Translations under genes and position numbers: made by a program
Notes under the pieces: model-generated
What the model saw: the letters and a program-made list of their open reading frames with translations, nothing else
Told to the model about the DNA's origin: nothing
Databases searched by the model: none
In this document: piece by piece, positions 9,663-14,998 of the stretch
Layout of the letters: every line of letters starts with the position of its first letter
Numbering within the stretch: the first letter of the stretch is position 1
Assembly (NCBI GenBank): GCA_031258355.1
Contig: JAIRMZ010000065.1
Coordinates: 1 to 14,998 of the forward strand
Origin: Holosporales bacterium
Lineage (GTDB): Bacteria; Pseudomonadota; Alphaproteobacteria; UBA3830; JAIRMZ01
Direction: 5' to 3'
Length of the DNA stretch: 14,998 bases

Positions 9663-10403
9663 TCAGATTCCTTCTATAGGGGAGAGTCTCCAGGACCCTT
9701 CAACAGGTTTTAACAAAAGCCTATGTGCTCTTAACACAGCACGCTCCTCCAAGAAAGAGGCAGAAACAAGAAGGACCACCCAACTTTGAGAAAAGGAGTA
9801 AACTTGGTAAGAGGGGAGCGATACCAATCGCCGACGGATCTCCAACCAGTCTGAAAGATGTCGAATGGGCACTTCCACAAAGATCTCTTTCTCAACCTCT
9901 CGTGATTTTTTGTGAGATAAAGAAGGAGTAGAGAGCACCGTTTCTTTTGTGCCAAAAGCCTCCGAAAAGGCCTGATCAAGCGGACTTCCTGGAGATTCCT
10001 TTGAGGAAAGGATCTGCGCTTGCAAAGAGATATGTTTTTTCTCCAGCCATTGTGCTATTCCTTCCTTAGGAAAGCGATAGCAAAGCAATGCGCGGTAGGT
10101 TCCAGGCGCCAATTGCTCATCTTGAACAGAAAAGTCGAAAATGAGCGGTAAAATTTCCACATCTTTTGTGGACATCAGAGAATGCTTAGCATCTTCAGAA
10201 ATAGGCAAACGCGTCAGCAGCTTCAGAAAAGCTTGCCGCTGACCCTCTATCAACGCTTTTTCACGCGCAGAAACAGCGTTTGTTCCTTGACTCTCTACGA
10301 ACACGCGATCGATGACCCAATGCTCTCCACTCCAGGCAAAGAAGTTCCCTCCCAAAAGACTCACAAAAAGCACAAAGGAAAAGATTTTTCGCTGAAGGCG
10401 CAT
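9663..10403 (-). CDS. DUF2066 domain protein with signal peptide
   Basis: This 246-residue protein begins with a basic and then hydrophobic leader (MRLQRKIFSFVLFVSLLGG) and probably a cleavage site near residue 24, so it should be exported to the periplasm. The segment AREKALIEGQRQAFLKLLTRL (about residues 46-66) is the recognisable DUF2066 pattern. The function of the family is unknown. Genes of this family commonly stand just before the CDP-alcohol phosphotransferase/PerM/Hda group in proteobacteria, as here. It is the first gene of the eight-gene minus-strand operon. No strong Shine-Dalgarno sequence precedes the ATG; GAG lies 6 nt upstream. Confidence 0.75.
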   Translation of the reverse strand: MRLQRKIFSFVLFVSLLGGNFFAWSGEHWVIDRVFVESQGTNAVSAREKALIEGQRQAFLKLLTRLPISEDAKHSLMSTKDVEILPLIFDFSVQDEQLAPGTYRALLCYRFPKEGIAQWLEKKHISLQAQILSSKESPGSPLDQAFSEAFGTKETVLSTPSLSHKKSREVEKEIFVEVPIRHLSDWLEIRRRLVSLPSYQVYSFSQSWVVLLVSASFLEERAVLRAHRLLLKPVEGSWRLSPIEGI

Positions 10404-10500
10404 ACGTCGCTCATGATAATCTGATCCTTTCTTTTGCGCTAGTTTGTTCGCCTTTCTTCTTGCGCAATGTTATGACAGAATAAAAAGGAGAAGACGTTTC
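10404..10500. promoter_or_regulatory. Divergent intergenic region between the DUF2066 operon and ntrYX
   Basis: These 97 bases must hold the promoters of the long minus-strand operon and of ntrYX, unless the former is read from internal sites. TATGAC (10471-10476) on the + strand and TATCAT on the minus strand are -10-like, but neither has a well-spaced -35 element. No -24/-12 sigma-54 element (GG and GC 10 bp apart in the usual context) stands out. Confidence 0.35.
10486..10490 (+). promoter_or_regulatory. ntrY: Ribosome binding site for ntrY, favouring GTG at 10501
   Basis: AGGAG lies 10 nt before the GTG at 10501. The longer reading from a TTG at 10444 would add 19 residues, has no such site, and would overlap the likely promoter region. 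Confidence 0.6.
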
Positions 10501-12669
10501 GTGTCTTTCTACCCCTCATTGCTCAAAAGATGGCGGGAGCGCTTTCCTCTTATTCCTTTTTTGTTAATTGTCACGTTTTTTCTGAGCATTCTGACTTACA
10601 GAGCGTTCTCTTATAGTTTCCCCTCATTGAGCGCTTACGCCATTACCTTGGTGTACGTCGACATCTTTGGAATCTTTGTCCTGTGCTATGTCATCGGGCA
10701 GCGTCTCGTGGCGTTGTGGATTGGGCACAAGAAGAAACTCTCTGGGACGCGTTTGCAAGGGCGTTTTGTCGTGATTTTCTCTTTGCTAACAGTGATTCCC
10801 TCTCTATCCATTACACTGTTCGCTACCATATTCCTCCACGAAACACTTGACTCTTGGTTTACGGAAAACCATCAGCAGGCTTTACAAGAAGCTCTTCAAG
10901 TCGCCGAACTCTCCTTCAAAGAGCATCAAGAGAAGATCCTAACGGACGCCTTTACAATGGCTCGCTTATTGGAAACATCTCTTCCGTCTATCATGGAGGA
11001 GGAAGACGCTTGTTGTGCCTTGCTCACGCAACTTTCTTCCTTAAAGTCTTTCTCTGAGGCGATTCTCTTTAGTAATTCCCTGGAAGTAAGGGCACGTACG
11101 CCTTTTAGCTATGCCTTAGAATTTGAAAGAATTCAGCGTCAAGATCTAGAGCAAGCCTTTCAACAATATGCCGTTCTTTTGAAGACTTCTCCTGAGCGCC
11201 TTTGCGCACTGATCGGCCTTAATTTAAAAGGAACATCGGCCTTTCTTCTTGTGGGAAGGGATATCGATCCCAGTATCGTCCAACATAAAAAGAAAGTCCA
11301 AAATATCGTGCAGGATTATAGACACACCCTTGTTCAGTGGGGGCATCTAGAAATTAACCTAGCAATAATGTTTTTCGTCGTGTCCCTTTTCTTTGTCTTT
11401 TGCTCCGTTGTGATAGCCCTAAACCTCTCCTCACGTATCGTACACCCTATCGTTCAGTTGGTTTCTATGGCGAACAGGATTAAAAATCGTGATTTGTCCG
11501 CTCGCATTCCCCTTAAAGAGACGCATCGGCCCGATGAGCTTCATTTCCTTCAGCGCACTTTCAATAGAATGGCTGAACAGCTTCAAGAGCAACATCAAGA
11601 GATTCTGCAAGCAAATAGCCTTCTAGAAGATAGACAGAAAATGACCGAGAGTATTCTTGCAAGTGCCTCTTCGGGAATTATCAGCATCGATGCGGAAGGA
11701 AAGATTCGTCTCTTGAATAAGGCGGCCCTCTCCCTTTTGGGGTTGGAAGAAACGTTTTGCGTGGGAGAGTCTCTTAGAACCTATCTTCCGGAACTTGCCG
11801 CCTTGATAAAAGAGAAGGGGCTGCCTTCCTCTCAGTCTCTTTACGAATCGGAAATTTCTCTGACGCGCTCTGGAAAAACACGCCTCCTCCTCGTACGCTT
11901 TGCGCCAACTTATCATGGAGAACAGTTTAATGGGGGCGTCATGACGCTGGATGATCTTACAGAATTTGTTGCTATACAGAAAAAAGCAGCTTGGTCTGAT
12001 GTCGCGCGTCACTTAGCGCACGAAATTAAGAATCCTTTGACGCCGATTCAACTGGCAATAGAGCGGTTATCTCGGAAATACAAGCCTCAAATTACCTCAG
12101 AATTAGAAATTTTCACGCAATTAACGCAAACCGTTGAGCGACAAGTGGCAAACATTCGCAAGTTACTTGATGAGTTTAGCCGTTTTGCCCGCTTCCCAGA
12201 ACCCATGTTACGTTCTTGCGATCTTGCAAAACTCTGTACGCAAATCGTCTTCCTTGCCCAGACAACGTATCCTCATCTTCATTTCGTCTATACGAAATCG
12301 AAGTCTATTTTTATTAAAGGAGATGAAGAGTTATTGCAGCAAGCCTTCTTGAATATTGTACAGAATGCGGTCAACGCTTTGAGCCAAAATTCCTCATCAA
12401 ATGCGACATCCATAATCACTCTTCGCCTTACGAAAAGGAAAGGGGTAGCGAGGCTGAGTTTCTGCGATAATGGTCCCGGGTTCCCTGCATCGAGTTTATC
12501 TCATCTCGTGGATCCTTATATCACTTTTTCTCAAGGAGGAACGGGTCTCGGTCTGGCGGTTGTGAATAAGATCATTCAAGGCCACGGGGGAACTATGGTA
12601 CTAAGAAATCGGAAGGAAGGTGCAGAGGTACTTTTAACATTCCCCTTGGAGACAAACGAATCAGCATGA
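10501..12669 (+). CDS. ntrY: Sensor histidine kinase NtrY
   Basis: NtrY is the membrane kinase that phosphorylates NtrX; in alphaproteobacteria the pair responds to nitrogen, redox or envelope cues. Read from GTG 10501 it has 722 residues, normal for the family. Three hydrophobic segments lie near 16-34, 45-72 and 89-112. A periplasmic region runs from about 115 to 280, and a fourth segment from 283 to 308. A HAMP linker (about 309-363) and a PAS domain (about 380-485) follow. The phosphoacceptor is His507 in HLAHEIKNPLTP. The ATP-binding domain has N622 (NIVQNAVNAL), DNGPGF (656-661) and GGTGLGL (679-685). All kinase motifs are intact. Its stop overlaps the ntrX start (ATGA), so the pair is co-translated. 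Confidence 0.95.
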   Translation: MSFYPSLLKRWRERFPLIPFLLIVTFFLSILTYRAFSYSFPSLSAYAITLVYVDIFGIFVLCYVIGQRLVALWIGHKKKLSGTRLQGRFVVIFSLLTVIPSLSITLFATIFLHETLDSWFTENHQQALQEALQVAELSFKEHQEKILTDAFTMARLLETSLPSIMEEEDACCALLTQLSSLKSFSEAILFSNSLEVRARTPFSYALEFERIQRQDLEQAFQQYAVLLKTSPERLCALIGLNLKGTSAFLLVGRDIDPSIVQHKKKVQNIVQDYRHTLVQWGHLEINLAIMFFVVSLFFVFCSVVIALNLSSRIVHPIVQLVSMANRIKNRDLSARIPLKETHRPDELHFLQRTFNRMAEQLQEQHQEILQANSLLEDRQKMTESILASASSGIISIDAEGKIRLLNKAALSLLGLEETFCVGESLRTYLPELAALIKEKGLPSSQSLYESEISLTRSGKTRLLLVRFAPTYHGEQFNGGVMTLDDLTEFVAIQKKAAWSDVARHLAHEIKNPLTPIQLAIERLSRKYKPQITSELEIFTQLTQTVERQVANIRKLLDEFSRFARFPEPMLRSCDLAKLCTQIVFLAQTTYPHLHFVYTKSKSIFIKGDEELLQQAFLNIVQNAVNALSQNSSSNATSIITLRLTKRKGVARLSFCDNGPGFPASSLSHLVDPYITFSQGGTGLGLAVVNKIIQGHGGTMVLRNRKEGAEVLLTFPLETNESA

Positions 12670-14060
12670 CGGCACATATTCTCGTAATCGATGATGAACC
12701 GGAAGTACGGCGTCTTGTAAGCGATATTCTTAAAGACGAAGGATATAAGACGCAGCAAGCGAGCAATGAAGAAGAAGCTTTGGAAATCGCTGCACATCAA
12801 GACCTTACGATGGTGTTTTTAGATCTATGGTTGGCAGAGAAGGCGACAGGAGGAATGGTGATTCTCGAGAAGCTCCACCGGCGCTTTCCAGAGATGCCGA
12901 TCGTGATGATTTCAGGACATGGGACAATCGAAACTGCTTTGGATGCGGTACGTCGGGGTGCTTACGATTTTATCGAAAAGCCTTTTACGGCCAAGTATCT
13001 TCTTTCTGTCACACGCCGTGCCTGTGAAAGAGCCCTCCTCAAAAAGGAAAATCTTTTTTTACGTCAGCGGCAGCATTGCGAAACGGCGCTTATTGGTGTT
13101 TCTCCTTCCTTAAAAGCGATCCAGCGTTTAATCGATAAAGCGGCTTCGACCAATAGCCGTATCTTTATTCATAGTCCTGTAGGCAGTGAAGGAGAAACGG
13201 TGGCACGCCTGATTCACGAGAAATCGGCCAGAAGTGCGGCCCCTTTCCTTGTCGTAAACGGTTCGATGAACAATGTGGGACAGTTAGAGCGCGCCTTATT
13301 CGGAGAGGAAAATGCCGTAGGCGTTCATGCAGGTCTTTTGGAACAGGCCACAGGAGGGACACTGTTTCTTGATGATGTCACGGATTTGCCTCCGGATATT
13401 CAAGTAAAGCTTTTGCGTGTGCTTCAAGATGGGACTTTTACCCGTGTCGGAGGAAAACGTTCCTTGGAAGCGGATGTTCGCATCCTGAGTGCTACTTCCC
13501 TCTCCCTACAAGACCTCCAGACCGGCAAGGGGCAGCTTCGCAAAGACCTATACTATCGTCTCAATATCGTCTCTATAGATATCCCCCCCCTGACTGAGCG
13601 CAGGGAAGATATTTTGCCTTTAATCGATTATTTCTTAGTGCATGCGGAAGCTTGTTACGGCTTACCGTCTCAGAAGATGAGCGCCGAGCTTCTGTCTGTT
13701 CTGCGTGCTTATCACTGGCCAGGAAATCGCCGCCAGGTACGAAATATTGTCGAATGGATCCTCATCATGTTTTCTGGGTCTGAGGAGAAAGAGATTGGTC
13801 TCGCCTTCCTTCCTCCAGAAATCGCTCAATCTACAGAGAAGACGTTTCCCGCCTCTCAGGCAGCGAAGCTCATTGCCCTTCCCCTTAAAGAGGCGCGTGC
13901 GCTTTTTGAGCGCGATTATCTTATGGCACAAGTGCAACGCTTTTCAGGCAATATTTCCCAAACAGCAGCTTTCGTAGGGATGGAGCGCTCGGCTTTGCAC
14001 CGTAAGTTGAAAAGTCTCCAAATCCCTGTTCTCCGTCATGAGGTGGCAGAGGCATCATAA
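12666..14060 (+). CDS. ntrX: Response regulator NtrX with a degenerate AAA+ domain
   Basis: NtrX is the DNA-binding partner of NtrY. The receiver domain is complete: Asp9/Asp10, phosphoacceptor Asp53 (VFLDLWL), Ser83 and Lys105 (EKPF). The central AAA+ domain (about 140-370) is eroded. At the Walker A position it reads SPVGSEGET (170-178), where GxxGxGK[ET] is expected, so the ATP-contacting Lys is absent. Walker B is LFLDD instead of the usual LFLDE. The sigma-54-contacting GAFTGA loop is absent (ALFGEENAVGVHAGLLEQ). Arg-finger and sensor regions remain visible (RKDLYYRLN, WPGNRRQVRN). The C-terminal Fis-type helix-turn-helix (about 411-452, NISQTAAFVGMERSALHRKL) is intact. It probably acts as a phosphorylation-controlled DNA binder independent of sigma-54. 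A run of eight C lies at 13583-13590. Confidence 0.92.
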   Translation: MTAHILVIDDEPEVRRLVSDILKDEGYKTQQASNEEEALEIAAHQDLTMVFLDLWLAEKATGGMVILEKLHRRFPEMPIVMISGHGTIETALDAVRRGAYDFIEKPFTAKYLLSVTRRACERALLKKENLFLRQRQHCETALIGVSPSLKAIQRLIDKAASTNSRIFIHSPVGSEGETVARLIHEKSARSAAPFLVVNGSMNNVGQLERALFGEENAVGVHAGLLEQATGGTLFLDDVTDLPPDIQVKLLRVLQDGTFTRVGGKRSLEADVRILSATSLSLQDLQTGKGQLRKDLYYRLNIVSIDIPPLTERREDILPLIDYFLVHAEACYGLPSQKMSAELLSVLRAYHWPGNRRQVRNIVEWILIMFSGSEEKEIGLAFLPPEIAQSTEKTFPASQAAKLIALPLKEARALFERDYLMAQVQRFSGNISQTAAFVGMERSALHRKLKSLQIPVLRHEVAEAS

Positions 14061-14170
14061 GTTGAAGCTTTTCTTTGGGTAGAAAACAAATGGATGCGTT
14101 TCTCTATTCTTCCCAGGAACGGCCTTAGTTCTTACTTGCCAATCCCTTCACAAGGGGTGACTTGAAGAAC
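14061..14170. other. Convergent intergenic region between ntrX and mlaA
   Basis: These 110 bases separate two convergent genes. A perfect 5-bp stem with a 3-nt loop (CCCTT, CAC, AAGGG) lies at 14144-14156, without a T-run on either strand. No small gene is apparent. Confidence 0.4.
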
Positions 14171-14908
14171 TCATCGCTCAGGAGTCGGCGTATCTTCATC
14201 TGTCACGCCTTTAGCTTTTTGCCAATACATGCATCGGAAAGTCTCGTAGTAGTCAGGAGATTGATCGCGAATATCGCGTTCGACTTCCAAGACACCGGCA
14301 CGGATGGAAATGATCCGTACGCCTTGACGCACTAGGTAGCCCTCTTTCCTCGCGTTTGGAATAAAGAGTCGGCCATAAGGATCGAAGAAGGCTTCTAGGC
14401 AATCTCCTAAGAAATCACGCGGATTGCTCGGACCGAGAAAGGGCAGCATCAAGTAGGGCCCTGTTCCAATACCTAATTTCCCGAATCCTTGGCCTATCGT
14501 GATCGGCTCAGCGGATAAGCCCATTTCTGTCGCAACGTCTATAAAACCGAAAAAACCAAAAGATAAATTAACAACACCACGCATAAGAAACTGTGCCGCT
14601 CTTTCTCCCTCTCCTGTCAAAAGACAGACCGTCATGGAGATAGGAATCGTAAGAAAATTCAGAAAATTCTTTACCCCTTTGGCAAGAGGAGAAGGCACGA
14701 GAAAGTTATAAAGTGTAGAAAAGGGAACAAGGATATAGTCGTCAAACAGCAGATTGAACTGAAAGATCCCCTGATTTATGGGTTCTAGAGGGTCATTAGC
14801 TTCATCCGCTGGGTCTTGCACACAGCCCACCATCAAGAAGAAAACAAAGAACACCGGAATTCTCAAAAAGGAAATTCCCCAACTCTTGTGCCCTTCAGCT
14901 TTCCTCAT
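14171..14908 (-). CDS. mlaA: Outer-membrane lipoprotein MlaA (VacJ)
   Basis: MlaA sits in the outer membrane and removes mislocalised phospholipids from the outer leaflet, passing them to the MlaC/MlaFEDB retrograde pathway to maintain lipid asymmetry. A lipoprotein signal is visible (IPVFFVFFLMVGC, modified Cys29). It is followed by the family hallmark DPLEPINQGIFQFN (39-52) and by conserved stretches such as GIGTGPYLMLPFLGPSNPRD and DPYGRLF. The length of 245 is usual. The ATG at 14908 shares its A with the encoded CCA end of tRNA-Gly and has no Shine-Dalgarno sequence. A TTG at 14866, behind GGGGA at 9 nt, would give MRIPVFFVFFLMVGC, still a full lipoprotein signal, and may be the true start. 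No other mla gene lies in the window. Confidence 0.92.
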   Translation of the reverse strand: MRKAEGHKSWGISFLRIPVFFVFFLMVGCVQDPADEANDPLEPINQGIFQFNLLFDDYILVPFSTLYNFLVPSPLAKGVKNFLNFLTIPISMTVCLLTGEGERAAQFLMRGVVNLSFGFFGFIDVATEMGLSAEPITIGQGFGKLGIGTGPYLMLPFLGPSNPRDFLGDCLEAFFDPYGRLFIPNARKEGYLVRQGVRIISIRAGVLEVERDIRDQSPDYYETFRCMYWQKAKGVTDEDTPTPER

Positions 14909-14982
14909 GGAGCGGGCGAAGGGATTTGAACCCTCGGCCCCAACCTTGGCAAGGTTGTGCTCTACCCCTGAGCCACGCCCGC
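14908..14982 (-). tRNA. tRNA-Gly (anticodon GCC)
   Basis: The minus strand folds as a complete tRNA of 75 nt including an encoded CCA. The 7-bp acceptor stem pairs GCGGGCG with CGCCCGC, followed by discriminator T and CCA. The D-arm contains GGCTCAGGGGTAGAGC. The anticodon stem CAACC/GGTTG closes the loop TTGCCAA, with GCC as anticodon. The T-loop is GGTTCAAATCC. The last A of CCA is also the first base of the longest mlaA reading frame, so the two genes are probably on one transcript. Confidence 0.97.
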
Positions 14983-14998
14983 AATATTCCCAATCACA

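Noticed and set aside
10444..10500. TTG at 10444 as the ntrY start, adding 19 residues.
   Set aside because: The GTG at 10501 has a strong AGGAG at good spacing and still gives a normal-length NtrY with the first membrane segment intact.
14144..14156. CCCTT-CAC-AAGGG hairpin between ntrX and mlaA as a bidirectional terminator.
   Set aside because: The stem has only 5 bp and no T-run follows on either strand.

Overview
The window reads as chromosomal DNA of an alphaproteobacterium. The NtrY/NtrX pair, an HdaA-type DnaA-like protein, the DUF2066 – CDP-alcohol phosphotransferase – PerM – Hda order and the MlaA lipoprotein fit that group. Moderate GC, compact translationally coupled operons, eroded genes and a degenerate NtrX suggest a lineage with a reducing genome, possibly a host-associated order such as Holosporales or Rickettsiales. 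That placement is an inference; no rRNA is present to confirm it.

Layout. (1) 1-854: 3' part of a family 2 glycosyltransferase on the + strand, running off the left edge. (2) 855-2352: an eroded zone without an intact gene. It holds a minus-strand array of decayed repeats, one of which is a recognisable relic of a glycosyltransferase paralogous to the one in (1). It also holds the first quarter of radA, cut off just after its Walker A motif, and a stretch with a further diverged duplication. (3) 10403 down to 2353, minus strand: eight genes packed end to end (gaps of at most 9 nt, several 4-nt ATGA overlaps): DUF2066 protein, CDP-alcohol phosphotransferase, AI-2E/PerM membrane protein, Hda, ObgE, UDP-glucuronate 4-epimerase-like enzyme, PglK-like ABC exporter, and a membrane-anchored SGNH-like protein. 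(4) 10501-14060, + strand, divergent from the operon: ntrY and ntrX. (5) 14171-14982, minus strand: mlaA and, directly upstream, tRNA-Gly(GCC), whose encoded CCA end shares its last base with the annotated mlaA start codon.

How the genes fit together. The first five genes of the long operon are housekeeping (envelope or unknown, phospholipid synthesis, DnaA regulation, ribosome-associated GTPase). The last three look like a cassette for a surface glycan: a sugar-nucleotide epimerase, a lipid-linked saccharide flippase and an SGNH-like protein that may modify the product. This cassette is coupled to obgE by a stop/start overlap. The glycosyltransferase at the left edge and its decayed paralogue lie just beyond it, so the left third of the window may be a surface-polysaccharide locus undergoing turnover. 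A run of nine G in the SGNH-like gene and a run of ten T in the exporter could allow on/off switching by slippage.

Most notable: the mirrored glycosyltransferase relic and its repeat array, the poly-G tract in a putative surface gene, an NtrX whose AAA+ domain has lost its Walker A lysine, the tRNA-Gly/mlaA overlap, and the obgE-coupled glycan cassette. I found no complete mobile element, CRISPR array or phage.
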